Part shown: positions 1 to 8,543 of the stretch, one piece after another | Layout of the letters: each line of letters begins with the position of its first letter | How positions within the stretch are numbered: the first letter of the stretch is position 1 | Assembly (NCBI RefSeq): GCF_003034915.1 | Contig: NZ_PZJX01000002.1 | Coordinates: forward strand, 1 to 64,000 | Direction: 5' to 3' | Origin: Mesorhizobium helmanticense | GTDB lineage: Bacteria; Pseudomonadota; Alphaproteobacteria; Rhizobiales; Rhizobiaceae | DNA: 64,000 bases | Translations under genes and position numbers: made by a program | The notes under the pieces: generated by a model | Told to the model about the DNA's origin: nothing | What the model saw: the letters and a program-made list of their open reading frames with translations, nothing else | Database searches by the model: none

Positions 1-120
1 TTGCCGGACATGGCCATGGAGCGGGGGCGAGGAGCGCAGCGCCTTCAAAATGACGAACAATTCACTTTGCCTCGGCCTTGAACCCTGCCTATCGTCTCGC
101 CACGACAACCGGAGCCATCG

Positions 121-1470
121 ATGAAACCTTCTGAATGGCTGCGCGCAACGCTGCTGACGCTGGCTCTGGCGACGACGCCAGCGCTCGCCGCCGACGATGG
201 CACGGTGACGAATTTCCTGCTCGACAATGGCATGGAGGTGGTGGTCATCCCCGATCACCGCGCCCCGATCGTCACCCATATGGTGTGGTACAAGATCGGC
301 AGCGCCGATGAGCCGCCGGGCAAATCCGGCATCGCGCATTTCTTCGAGCATCTGATGTTCAAGGCGACGACCAACCATGCCGCTGGCGAGTTCGACCGCG
401 CCGTCTCGGCCATCGGCGGCTCCAACAACGCCTTCACTTCCTATGACTACACCGCCTTCCACGAGACGGTGGCGCCGTCGGCGCTCGGTGAGATGATGAG
501 CTTCGAGGCCGACCGGATGCGCAACCTCATCCTCACCGACGATGTCATCAAGACCGAGCGCGACGTCATCCTGGAAGAGCGCCGCTCGCGCATCGACAGC
601 AACCCGCAAGCGGTGCTGGAGGAGGAGGTCGACGCCACGCTCTGGCAGAACCAGCCCTACCGCATTCCGGTGATCGGCTGGATGCAGGAGATGGAGCAGT
701 TGAACCGCGCCGACGCCAAGGCCTTCTACGACAAATATTACACGCCCAACAACGCCGTGCTGATCGTTGCCGGCGACGTGACGCCCGAGATGGTCAAGGC
801 GCTGGCCGAGAAGACCTATGGCAAGGTTGCGCGCGGGCCGGACCTGCCGCCGCGCATCCGCCCGGTCGAGCCCGAGCAGAACACGAAGCGCACGGTGACG
901 CTGACCGACGCGCGCGTTTCCGTGCCAGCCTTTACCACGCAATGGGTGGTGCCGTCCTATCACACGGCAAAGCCCGGCGAGGCGGAAGCGCTGGATCTGC
1001 TGGCCGAGATCCTCGGCGGCGGCAATCGCAGCCGGCTCTACCAGCAGCTTGTCGTCAAACAAGGCATCGCCGCCACTGCCGGGGCCTATTTCCAGGGCAC
1101 CATGCTCGACGCCACCAATTTCACCGTCTACGGCGCGCCGCGCGGCGACGCCAGGCTGGCCGATGTCGAGGCCGCCGTCGACGCCGAGATCGCCCGCATC
1201 GCCAGCGGCGGCGTTACCGACAGCGAGTTGGAGAAGGCCAAGGACCGCTATGTCAGGGCGATGATCTTCGCCCGCGACAAGCAGGACGACATGGCCAACA
1301 TGTATGGCGCGACGCTGGCGACCGGCGGCAATGTCAGGGATGTCCAGGAATGGCCGGATAGGATCCGCAAGGTCACCGCCGACGAGGTCAAGGCGGTCGC
1401 CGCGCGCTATCTCAAGCTCGACCATTCGACGACAGGCTATCTCTTGCCGCAGACACAGGCGGGGAATTGA
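121..1470 (+). CDS. M16 family zinc metallopeptidase, catalytic member
   Basis: This 449-residue protein is a periplasmic zinc endopeptidase of the M16 (pitrilysin/processing peptidase) family. An N-terminal signal peptide ends near residues 22-24 (ALAA). The inverted zinc motif HFFEH lies at residues 73-77, and a downstream LEERR segment is likely to supply the third ligand. The second half holds the usual substrate-side repeat with a [12 protein letters not shown] segment. The next gene overlaps its stop codon and encodes a partner without the zinc motif, so the two probably form one active/inactive heterodimer, as in known PqqL-like and mitochondrial-type pairs. The substrate cannot be told from sequence. 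Confidence 0.93.
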   Translation: MKPSEWLRATLLTLALATTPALAADDGTVTNFLLDNGMEVVVIPDHRAPIVTHMVWYKIGSADEPPGKSGIAHFFEHLMFKATTNHAAGEFDRAVSAIGGSNNAFTSYDYTAFHETVAPSALGEMMSFEADRMRNLILTDDVIKTERDVILEERRSRIDSNPQAVLEEEVDATLWQNQPYRIPVIGWMQEMEQLNRADAKAFYDKYYTPNNAVLIVAGDVTPEMVKALAEKTYGKVARGPDLPPRIRPVEPEQNTKRTVTLTDARVSVPAFTTQWVVPSYHTAKPGEAEALDLLAEILGGGNRSRLYQQLVVKQGIAATAGAYFQGTMLDATNFTVYGAPRGDARLADVEAAVDAEIARIASGGVTDSELEKAKDRYVRAMIFARDKQDDMANMYGATLATGGNVRDVQEWPDRIRKVTADEVKAVAARYLKLDHSTTGYLLPQTQAGN

Positions 1471-3014
1471 TGATGACGAACCAGCATAGCCGCGCGCCTT
1501 CCCTTCTCCCCTTGTGGGAGAAGGTGGATTGGCGCGCAGCGCCAAGACGGATGAGGGGTGTTGGCCGGAGCGCCATCGGTGCCAAGCTGGAGCACCCCTC
1601 ATCCGACCGAGCTGCGCTCGACCACCGCCCGGGGGCGAGCCACGGGTCTCGCCCCGTCCTTCGGACCCCACAAGGGGAGAAGGGAAGGCCGCGCATAGAG
1701 GCTCCCCTCGCCACCTTGCTCCTCGCCATCCTCTTCCTCATCCTGCCCCCGCTCACCGCCCGCGCGGCGATGAACATCCAGCAGGTGACCTCGCCCAAGG
1801 GCATCACCGCCTGGCTGGTCGAGGATTATTCCGTGCCGATCATCGCCATCCGCTTCGCTTTCGATGGCGGCTCGACGCAGGATCCCGCGGGTAAGGAGGG
1901 GCTGGCCAATCTGATGAGCGGCCTGTTCGACGAGGGCGCCGGCGATCTCGACAGCGAGGCCTTCCAGGCGAAGCTGGACGAGGTCGGCGCCGAGATGAGC
2001 TTCGATGCGCAGCGCGACGGCACCTATGGCTCGATGCGCATGCTGGCCGAAGAGCGCGATGGGGCGTTCGACCTGCTCGGCATGGCGATCAACCATCCGC
2101 GCTTCGACCAGGCGCCGATCGACCGCATCCGCTCCCAGGTCCTGTCCGGCATCATCGCCAATGAGCGCGACCCCAACACGATCGCCCAGACCAAATGGCT
2201 GCGCGCCATCTACGGCGCGCATCCCTATTCCAGGCCCGACCAGGGCACCCGGCAAAGCATCGCCACCATCACGCCGGCCGATCTCGCCGCCTTCCACAAA
2301 GCGAATTTCGCCCGCGGCGGCCTGCATGTCGCAGTGGTCGGCGCCATCGACGCCGAGACGCTGAAGCAGAAGCTCGACTCCGTGTTTGGCGACCTGCCGG
2401 AAAAGCAGACGCTCGCCCCTGTCGCCGATGTCGCTCCCAAGCTGGGCGAGCATGTCGAGGTCGACTACGACCTGCCGCAGACCTCGCTGCAACTCGCTTA
2501 TCCCGGCGTCGACCGCCAGGCGCCGGATTTCTTCGCCGCCGCGCTGATGAACGAGATCCTCGGAGGCAGCGCCTTCACCTCGCGCCTCTACCAGGAAGTG
2601 CGCGAAAAGCGCGGCCTGGCCTACGGCGCCAGCTCCGGCCTGGTCGACCACCAGCACGCCAACGCTTTGGTCGTCACCACCGCGACGCGCTCCGACCGGG
2701 CGGCCGAGACGCTGGCGCTGGTGCGCAAGGTGGTCAAGCAGATGGCCGATGAGGGCCCGACCGAAGCCGAACTCGAGGCAACCAAGAAATACATGGTCGG
2801 CGCCTATGCCATCAGCAATCTGGATTCCTCCGGCTCCATTGCCGCGACGCTGCTCGAGCTGCAGCTCGACAAGCTCGGCATCGACTACATCCAGCGCCGC
2901 GCCGCGCTCATCAACGGCGTGAGCCTGGATCAGGTCAAGGCGGTGGCGAAGAAACTGCTGTCGCCCGAGCCGTCGATCATGGTGGTGGGGCCGAAGCTGG
3001 GGAGCAAGGGATGA
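1470..3014 (+). CDS. M16 family peptidase, non-catalytic partner, with repeat-derived N-terminal insertion
   Basis: This 514-residue M16 protein starts at ATG 1470, overlapping the stop of the previous gene (TGATG). At the place of the zinc motif it reads GLANLMSGLFDEG, so HxxEH is missing and it should be the inactive subunit. The conserved C-terminal half is present (SRLYQEVREKRGLAYG). Residues from about 8 to 75 are the in-frame translation of a palindromic repeat element (1492-1694). Directly after it comes a normal hydrophobic signal sequence (APLATLLLAILFLI) ending TARAA. Without the insertion the start would be a short MMTNQ leader joined to the signal peptide. Whether export still works is unknown; a TTG inside the signal segment is a weak alternative start. 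Confidence 0.9.
   Translation: MMTNQHSRAPSLLPLWEKVDWRAAPRRMRGVGRSAIGAKLEHPSSDRAALDHRPGASHGSRPVLRTPQGEKGRPRIEAPLATLLLAILFLILPPLTARAAMNIQQVTSPKGITAWLVEDYSVPIIAIRFAFDGGSTQDPAGKEGLANLMSGLFDEGAGDLDSEAFQAKLDEVGAEMSFDAQRDGTYGSMRMLAEERDGAFDLLGMAINHPRFDQAPIDRIRSQVLSGIIANERDPNTIAQTKWLRAIYGAHPYSRPDQGTRQSIATITPADLAAFHKANFARGGLHVAVVGAIDAETLKQKLDSVFGDLPEKQTLAPVADVAPKLGEHVEVDYDLPQTSLQLAYPGVDRQAPDFFAAALMNEILGGSAFTSRLYQEVREKRGLAYGASSGLVDHQHANALVVTTATRSDRAAETLALVRKVVKQMADEGPTEAELEATKKYMVGAYAISNLDSSGSIAATLLELQLDKLGIDYIQRRAALINGVSLDQVKAVAKKLLSPEPSIMVVGPKLGSKG
1492..1694. repeat. Palindromic intergenic-type repeat (family A), copy 1, inside a coding frame
   Basis: Outer arms of about 27 bases around cttctccccttgtggg form a near-perfect inverted repeat with cccacaaggggagaag at the other end. 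An inner pair, gatgaggggtg and cacccctcatcc, nests inside. Similar elements lie at 3032-3212 and 61062-61248. This copy is inside the 5' part of the M16 partner gene and keeps the frame open. Confidence 0.85.
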
Positions 3015-3031
3015 GCCGTTTCTCGCATCGC

Positions 3032-3212
3032 TCCCCCTTCTCCCCTTGTGGGGTCCGAAGGACGGGGCGAGACCCGTGGCTCGCCCCCGGGCGGTGTCGC
3101 CGAAGGCGACGGATGAGGGGTGCTCCAGCTAGGCACCTACAGCACTCCGTCCAACCATCCGTCTCGGCGCTACGCGCCGATCCACCTTCTCCCACAAGGG
3201 GAGAAGGGAAGG
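3032..3212. repeat. Palindromic repeat (family A), copy 2
   Basis: This copy has the same outer arms (cttctccccttgtgggg and cccacaaggggagaag) and the same inner gatgaggggtg segment as the element at 1492-1694, in the opposite relative order. It fills the gap between the M16 operon and the patatin gene. Its right arm supplies the purine-rich ggggagaaggg upstream of the patatin start. Confidence 0.85.
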
Positions 3213-3230
3213 CGCGCGGGAGCCTCAAAA

Positions 3231-4106
3231 ATGCCCGCTAGCCCCACCTTCGGCATCGCCTTTGGCGGCGGCGGCGCGCGCGGGCTGGCGCATATCCATG
3301 TCATCGAGGCGCTGGACGAGCTCGGCATCAGGCCGGTGGCGATATCGGGCTCCTCGATCGGCGCCATCATGGGCGCCGGCATGGCCGCGGGCATGACCGG
3401 CAAGGAGATGCAGGACTATACGCGCTCGATCCTCTCGCGCCGGGTCGAGGTGGCGACCCGCATGTGGCGCGCCAGGCCCGGCACCTTCGCCGAGGCGCTG
3501 CAGGGCGGCCTGCGCGTCAGCCAGTTCAATGTCGAGCGCATCCTGAAAGCATTCCTGCCCGAAGCCATCCCCGAGACCTTCGCCGAATTGAAGATCCCGC
3601 TGAAGGTGACGGCGACCGACTATTACGGCCACAGACTGAAAGTGATCAGCGACGGCGACCTGCATTCCGCCCTTGCCGCCTCGGCGGCCATTCCCGCCGT
3701 GTTCCGCCCGGTCACGCGCGACGGCCGCCTGCTGATCGACGGCGGCATCTACAACCCCGTGCCGTTCGATCTCATCGAAAAGGACGCCGACATCATCATC
3801 GCCGTCGACGTCGTCGGCGGGCCGACCGAGGCCGAGCGCAAGCACCCGACGTCCGTCGACCTGATGTTCGGCGCCACGCAGCTGATGATGCAGTCGATCA
3901 TCGCCAACAAGCTGAAACAGTGCCGCCCCGACATCCTGGTGCGCCCGGCCGTCTCGAAATACCGCGTGCTCGACTTCATGAAGATCGACGCTTTGATGAA
4001 CGAAACGGTCGCCATCAAGGACGAGCTGAAGCGCGAGATTGCGCTGGTGATGGAGGCGAGGGCAGGTGCGACGGTGAAGGGCAGGCGGGGGAAGCGGTTG
4101 GGGTAG
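3231..4106 (+). CDS. Patatin-like phospholipase (RssA/NTE type)
   Basis: This 291-residue protein is a cytoplasmic or membrane-associated patatin-fold serine hydrolase that probably acts on phospholipids or acyl esters. The oxyanion loop GGGGARG lies near residues 9-15. The nucleophile motif GSSIG places Ser at about residue 42, and the dyad Asp is in DGG at about residue 170. The start at 3231 is chosen because upstream in-frame codons lie within the palindromic repeat and are not protein-like. No signal peptide or membrane segment is seen. It stands alone between a repeat and another repeat pair. The family is clear; the physiological substrate is not. Confidence 0.9.
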   Translation: MPASPTFGIAFGGGGARGLAHIHVIEALDELGIRPVAISGSSIGAIMGAGMAAGMTGKEMQDYTRSILSRRVEVATRMWRARPGTFAEALQGGLRVSQFNVERILKAFLPEAIPETFAELKIPLKVTATDYYGHRLKVISDGDLHSALAASAAIPAVFRPVTRDGRLLIDGGIYNPVPFDLIEKDADIIIAVDVVGGPTEAERKHPTSVDLMFGATQLMMQSIIANKLKQCRPDILVRPAVSKYRVLDFMKIDALMNETVAIKDELKREIALVMEARAGATVKGRRGKRLG

Positions 4107-4110
4107 AGCC

Positions 4111-4331
4111 CGACGCCGAAGCTGCCAATCTCCCCCCTCGTGGGGGAGATGGCCGGCAGGCCAGAGGGGGGCGCTGTCCCGCCAGCCTATCCACGAAATC
4201 GCAACTGCTACCGTTACGCTAATTGCTGACCGATCGCAGCCTGATCCTCAAATGCATGCGTTCCTTCGCGCCCCCCCTCTGCCCTGCCGGGCATCTCCCC
4301 CACGAGAGGGGAGATTGGCCGTCATCGGCGC
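4111..4331. repeat. Paired inverted repeat (family B), copy 1
   Basis: The left unit (around aatctcccccctcgtggggg, then gatggccggcaggccagagg) is repeated in inverted orientation at about 4260-4325, with a spacer of roughly 75 bases. The same pair recurs at 27668-27852. It occupies the whole gap between the convergent patatin and RibD-type genes. Confidence 0.8.
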
Positions 4332-4337
4332 CCCGCC

Positions 4338-4874
4338 TCACGCCTTCCCCGCCTCATACTCCAGCGCCACCACGCCATTGCTGAACGGCACGGCCGAAAC
4401 CAACCCCAGCGCCACCTTCTCGCCTACCGGGAACAGCCTCTTCCCCAGCCCAACAGCGGCGGGATAAGTCAGCAGCCGAACACGGTCGACCAGCCCATGC
4501 CGCAGCAATTCCTGCGCGACGCTGAGGCTGCCATGCACATAGATGTTGCCACCGCTGCCTTGCTTCAGCGTCCTGACCGCATCCGGCAAGGCGCCCGTCA
4601 GCAGCTCGGCCGGTTTCCAGTCGAGCGTCTTCAAACTGGACGACGCGACATATTTCGGCAGCGCGTTGAACCGCTCGGCGAAGTCCCCGGTTTCGCTCGG
4701 CCACGAGCCGGCAAAAATCTCATAGGTCGTGCGCCCCAAAAGCATGGCGCCGCTGTCGGCAAGCTCATCCTCCTTGAACCTGTTCATCTCATCGTTCCAG
4801 GTCACGCCCGGCAGCTTCTCGACCTCGGCAATGCCATCGACGCTGATGAATTCGGTGACGATAAGTTTTCGCAT
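4338..4874 (-). CDS. RibD C-terminal / dihydrofolate reductase-like family protein
   Basis: This 178-residue protein has the fold of the RibD C-terminal domain and YyaP-type reductases. It begins MRKLIVTEFISVDG, continues with GAMLLGRTTYEIFAG, and has NIYVHGSLSVAQELL in the pyridine-nucleotide binding half. Such proteins are stand-alone NAD(P)H-dependent reductases of mostly unknown substrate. The start is supported by an aaaggag ribosome site just upstream. It is not next to riboflavin or folate genes, so a role in those pathways is not supported. It is convergent with the patatin gene across a repeat pair. Confidence 0.85.
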   Translation of the reverse strand: MRKLIVTEFISVDGIAEVEKLPGVTWNDEMNRFKEDELADSGAMLLGRTTYEIFAGSWPSETGDFAERFNALPKYVASSSLKTLDWKPAELLTGALPDAVRTLKQGSGGNIYVHGSLSVAQELLRHGLVDRVRLLTYPAAVGLGKRLFPVGEKVALGLVSAVPFSNGVVALEYEAGKA

Positions 4875-5116
4875 GGCGCTCTCCTTTGGTCAGAGGACGG
4901 ATGGCGCGGGGCTTTTGCGACAGGCTTTGTGAATTAACGCGGCGCTTTGTTGTTAGTCGATGTCAAAGGCAAGCCTCCATCGGCTATGCCCGAAGCCAAT
5001 TGATGACTGGCGGCAAAAGGCAAGGACGAGTTGAAGCGGAATGTCGAGAAATCGCTGTACTTGCCACGACGCGCGGGCTACGATCACGTGAATGAATCAG
5101 GCTGAGCGGCATAATC

Positions 5117-7504
5117 ATGAATATGGAATGGGCGAGCGCATTGGGATTGGCAGTTACGCCAATGTTTGCTCAAGAAATGTCGCCGCCCGGCCAGCATTTT
5201 ATGCTGCTTGATGGCGTTCGGGGTAGCTTTGCTCTCTCCGAACAAACGATTTTAGACGAGGAGGTAGACGTTCAGAATTGGGCTTGGTCGGCTGGCGTCC
5301 TTCATCACGTTACTACAACTCCTGATCAAGTCATTGTAAAGCGCTGGGATCGTCCAGAGGTTTTGCGTTACACCCGTCAAAGCGTTTCCGATAGACTTGA
5401 TCGGTTCTACGCACAACTCGCTGATAGCCAGTCGGCGACAAATCGAACGATTGCTAGTCACGCGGTTGAGTGTTTTGGGCGACTACGTTCAAGCTTCTCG
5501 GTCGATGAGCAACAGGACGCGTTAGCGGTTTTTCTCCTACTGCTGGGCTCTATGCTGCGCTCGCATGAGGATGTTACCGTATATGACCATGCGGATGAGA
5601 TAACGAACGAATTCAGTTTGGACGGAGTTGCACCTAGTGCTTTGCGTCGCCTAAGTCCGGAGTTGTTGAGGCACTTCACGTCGGGTTTCCGTAGGCCCCT
5701 TTTTGCTCAGGCCCAGAAGATCGAGACAAAACCCTCACTAGTTGTGCGTCATGCAGGAGCGATGGTTTTTCAAGAGGCTCACTTCCAATTAATCCAACGG
5801 GGATCATCGGACTTGTTCGGTGTGCCTACTGCCGCCACGGTGGCACTTAACACCGGCAATGGTGTTCATTTCACCCCTCCGGGTCTTGCGCGTGCCCTTG
5901 TCGAGCAAGCGCTCGATGCTTACGGGGACCTCCCTCCCAGACTTACAATCTTGGATGCAGCGTGTGGATCTGGGTCGATTTTGCATGAGGCTCTCCGCAT
6001 ACTTCAGGATCGAAAATGCAAAAGCATTATAACAGTTATTGGATTCGATGAGTCGGAATATGCCGTTCAGATGACGAGGTTTTTGCTTGCTGCAGCAAAA
6101 CACGATTGGCCTGAACTTGAATTTTCGATAGTAGTTGAGCAGCGAAATTCTTTGGACGAGCGGCCGTGGCCGCGGTCAGACATAATTCTGATGAATCCAC
6201 CCTTTGTCTCCCTGCGTGATCTTACGTCGGAACAGAGGCAGCTTCTGACGGTTATCCTTGGGATATATGCCAAAGGGCGCCCGGATTTGTCGATGGCGTT
6301 TGTGGAGCGTGCCGTACATTCTCTAGCCCCCCATGGGGTTCTAGGAACGTTGGTGCCGGCCGGTGTCTTGAGCATGACTTTTGCGCAAGACTGGCGCCGA
6401 CATTTGCTTGATGAAGCATCAGTGTCCTTTTTGGCTCTTTTTGGCGAGCTAAGCCTTTTTCGTCTCGCGACGGTAGAGACAGGCTGTATTGTGCTTCGAA
6501 AAGCACCGGCTGATGAGCATGAATTGTATAGATCCCTGTGGGTTGGAGAGAAACGAAACGCAACGCCAGAGGCACTTCGGTTTCTTAGGCGAGCTACCGC
6601 CCAACCTTCCAGTGATATCGAGCGGGATGCATGGACGTTGGCAGAACTTCCCGCAAAAACGTTGAAAGACGGCGCAAATTGGCGCCCTTCGCCTCAAACT
6701 TTGAGACGAGAGCTCCAAAAAATTGAGGCTCACGTCCCCACAACCGTGAGTTCTCTTTTTGATGTCAAGCAGGGCGCGCTGCCTGCACCCCGCGAAGCAT
6801 TCATTCTCGCCGAACAAAAATGGAAGGAACTGCCTGAGAGGGAACAACGATGGTTTCGGAGCATCGCTGAGAACCAGAACATTCGCGGTGGGCAAATTTT
6901 GATTGGAGATAAGATCTTCTATCCAAAATCACCTGAACTGCCGCTTCTTCCAAGTGAGGAAGTTCTTCTGAAGGAGCTGCCGGCCTTTTCTGCCCACCTG
7001 TTTAGATTCAAGCCCGTGCTAGAAAGGCGCCGCGGCAAAGGGGAGCGTTGGTGGGAACTCGGAGAAGATAGAAAATGGCTTCGTGTACCGAGCAAAAAAA
7101 TTGTTTCAACCTACTTTGGCCAAGCAGGCTCGTTCGCATATGACAAGGACGGCGATAGAATTGTGGTCCAAGGCTATGGCTGGCTTCCAAAATGGAGGCC
7201 ATCTCGCTTTCTGCAAGTTGACTTTCTATTGGACGCATATGTCGCGATATTCAATTCTGTACTGTTCTCTGCGCTTCTTGCAGAAACATGTCCAACTGTT
7301 GGCGGTGGACAGCTTAATCTGAGCAAGAGATATTCTGAGAAGGTTCGACTACCAGACTTGGTCGAGAGGGTTGAGATGGCTGCAGGGGTAGATTCCGTGA
7401 CTAAGGAGCTATCTTTCTTTGGTAACATTATTGGCCAAGCGGGATTGTCAGCCGTTCCGAGGGCGAAAATCGAGGAGTTGGTTCGAATTCTATACGGAGT
7501 GTAG
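5117..7504 (+). CDS. N6-adenine DNA methyltransferase with C-terminal target-recognition-like region
   Basis: This 795-residue protein carries the ordered motifs of gamma-type N6-adenine methyltransferases: HFTPPG (motif X) at residues 251-256, LDAACGSGS (motif I, SAM binding) at 279-287, and NPPF (motif IV, catalytic) at 360-363. About 430 residues follow and probably include a target recognition domain (for example GYGWLPKWRPSRFL). The first 250 residues match nothing I recognise, and I see no clear PD-(D/E)xK signature. No HsdR or HsdS gene is nearby. Codon use is much richer in A/T than in the surrounding genes, which indicates horizontal transfer. The next gene starts six bases after its stop. 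It could be a Type IIG/BREX PglX-like or orphan enzyme. Confidence 0.85.
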   Translation: MNMEWASALGLAVTPMFAQEMSPPGQHFMLLDGVRGSFALSEQTILDEEVDVQNWAWSAGVLHHVTTTPDQVIVKRWDRPEVLRYTRQSVSDRLDRFYAQLADSQSATNRTIASHAVECFGRLRSSFSVDEQQDALAVFLLLLGSMLRSHEDVTVYDHADEITNEFSLDGVAPSALRRLSPELLRHFTSGFRRPLFAQAQKIETKPSLVVRHAGAMVFQEAHFQLIQRGSSDLFGVPTAATVALNTGNGVHFTPPGLARALVEQALDAYGDLPPRLTILDAACGSGSILHEALRILQDRKCKSIITVIGFDESEYAVQMTRFLLAAAKHDWPELEFSIVVEQRNSLDERPWPRSDIILMNPPFVSLRDLTSEQRQLLTVILGIYAKGRPDLSMAFVERAVHSLAPHGVLGTLVPAGVLSMTFAQDWRRHLLDEASVSFLALFGELSLFRLATVETGCIVLRKAPADEHELYRSLWVGEKRNATPEALRFLRRATAQPSSDIERDAWTLAELPAKTLKDGANWRPSPQTLRRELQKIEAHVPTTVSSLFDVKQGALPAPREAFILAEQKWKELPEREQRWFRSIAENQNIRGGQILIGDKIFYPKSPELPLLPSEEVLLKELPAFSAHLFRFKPVLERRRGKGERWWELGEDRKWLRVPSKKIVSTYFGQAGSFAYDKDGDRIVVQGYGWLPKWRPSRFLQVDFLLDAYVAIFNSVLFSALLAETCPTVGGGQLNLSKRYSEKVRLPDLVERVEMAAGVDSVTKELSFFGNIIGQAGLSAVPRAKIEELVRILYGV

Positions 7505-7509
7505 AGGCG

Positions 7510-8316
7510 ATGCCTCTGCTGACTAAGAGAGCCGACGAAATTAAAGGGCATTGGCACGCTGTTGCGTATGGTATGGGAGGGACACTACCTGGTCCCCCCA
7601 ACACTTATCGAGCGATCTGGGAAGAGCCTGCGGCAGCCACCGCTACTCTCAAGTGTCAAAATTTTCCGGAAGAGATAGCGCTTCGGTACAACGGTGTAAG
7701 AGTGCCGGTTGTGCCCTTGATTGCTGCTTCGCCAGATGAATCACCTGTCTACTGGATGTCTTGGTTTGAAGAATGGGTTGCAGAGCCCAAAGTCAATTCT
7801 CGCCGTCTTCAATTCCAAGCATCAGCGATCACAATATACTATGGAATAATGGGTGAGCCAAAGCGGCAATTATTTCGTGCTGAGTGGGCTGGCGTTCAAA
7901 GGGTCGAAAAGCAGGTCGACATGTTTCCAGGTAATGGGGCGGCACATCCCCACTGGCATGTAGACGCAATACGCGGCTACGTTGATGGTATTAAGCAACA
8001 GCTTGAAGAGTTGCGCCAAGATGCCGAGTTGAACAGAGAGTTGGTTCTGGGTCGTGTACGCGACTTCGGAGACGGAGAAGCTGAGAGGGATGTCGCGGGT
8101 CTATTCTCGGCTCCGCAATTGCAGCTACCTACAAACGGCGAAATGAGTTGGACTGGAGTTCACTTGGCTGCAGACGCTAGATGGTCGGAGCAGCCTTGGC
8201 CGGGCCCCGCGGGGCCACATGACGTTCACGCAAAAGGTCCAAAAGACCTAGACGCCCTGCGCTGCTGGTTGGTATCGTGCGTCCGATATATACAAGCCGA
8301 AATCAACAAGGTTTAG
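7510..8316 (+). CDS. Unrecognised protein paired with the DNA methyltransferase
   Basis: I do not recognise this 268-residue soluble protein. It starts six bases after the methyltransferase stop and shares its A/T-rich composition, so the two are almost certainly co-transcribed and were acquired together. There is no signal peptide or membrane segment. The most striking segment is AHPHWHVDA near residue 145, three histidines and an aspartate that could bind a metal, followed by a likely helix (YVDGIKQQLEELRQ). An earlier region is rich in aromatic residues (VYWMSWFEEW). A nuclease or regulatory partner of the methyltransferase is possible, but this is inference from position and the histidine cluster only. 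Confidence 0.75.
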   Translation: MPLLTKRADEIKGHWHAVAYGMGGTLPGPPNTYRAIWEEPAAATATLKCQNFPEEIALRYNGVRVPVVPLIAASPDESPVYWMSWFEEWVAEPKVNSRRLQFQASAITIYYGIMGEPKRQLFRAEWAGVQRVEKQVDMFPGNGAAHPHWHVDAIRGYVDGIKQQLEELRQDAELNRELVLGRVRDFGDGEAERDVAGLFSAPQLQLPTNGEMSWTGVHLAADARWSEQPWPGPAGPHDVHAKGPKDLDALRCWLVSCVRYIQAEINKV

Positions 8317-8436
8317 CCCTCAGTTTTTGGCATAAAGATTTATGCTCAGCGGACTTTTGTTGCGGTGGTTCTAGGGTTAGCCTCGGCATTTCCCACCCCC
8401 CTTGCCATCCCCCACACCTTCCCCTAATCTCCCTCT

Positions 8437-8453
8437 GAGAAAACCTTTTCCCA
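8437..8453. promoter_or_regulatory. LacI-type operator-like site 1
   Basis: The 17 bases gagaaaaccttttccca read on the other strand as TGGGAAAAGGTTTTCTC. This is an imperfect palindrome of the kind bound by many LacI-family regulators. An identical copy lies 68 bases downstream, and both precede the lacI-type gene at 8544. Confidence 0.65.
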
Positions 8454-8504
8454 AATCGCATTACACCCGCTGACCTCACCACCCAGCACCTCGCAGGCCA
8501 ACAA

Positions 8505-8521
8505 GAGAAAACCTTTTCCCA
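8505..8521. promoter_or_regulatory. LacI-type operator-like site 2
   Basis: This is a second exact copy of gagaaaaccttttccca, ending about 22 bases before the regulator start codon. Two copies on one promoter suggest cooperative autoregulation by the adjacent LacI-family protein. Confidence 0.65.
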
Positions 8522-8543
8522 ACTAAGGAATTCGCCGCGCACC

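Noticed and set aside
1..120. Possible 3' end of an upstream gene (frame 3 reads GHGHGAGARSAAPSK then stop at 51-53)
   Set aside because: Too short and low-complexity to identify; no domain or family signal.
4886..5095. Open frame of 69 codons before the methyltransferase gene
   Set aside because: It has no ribosome site, no recognisable protein features, and arginine-rich composition typical of a chance frame.
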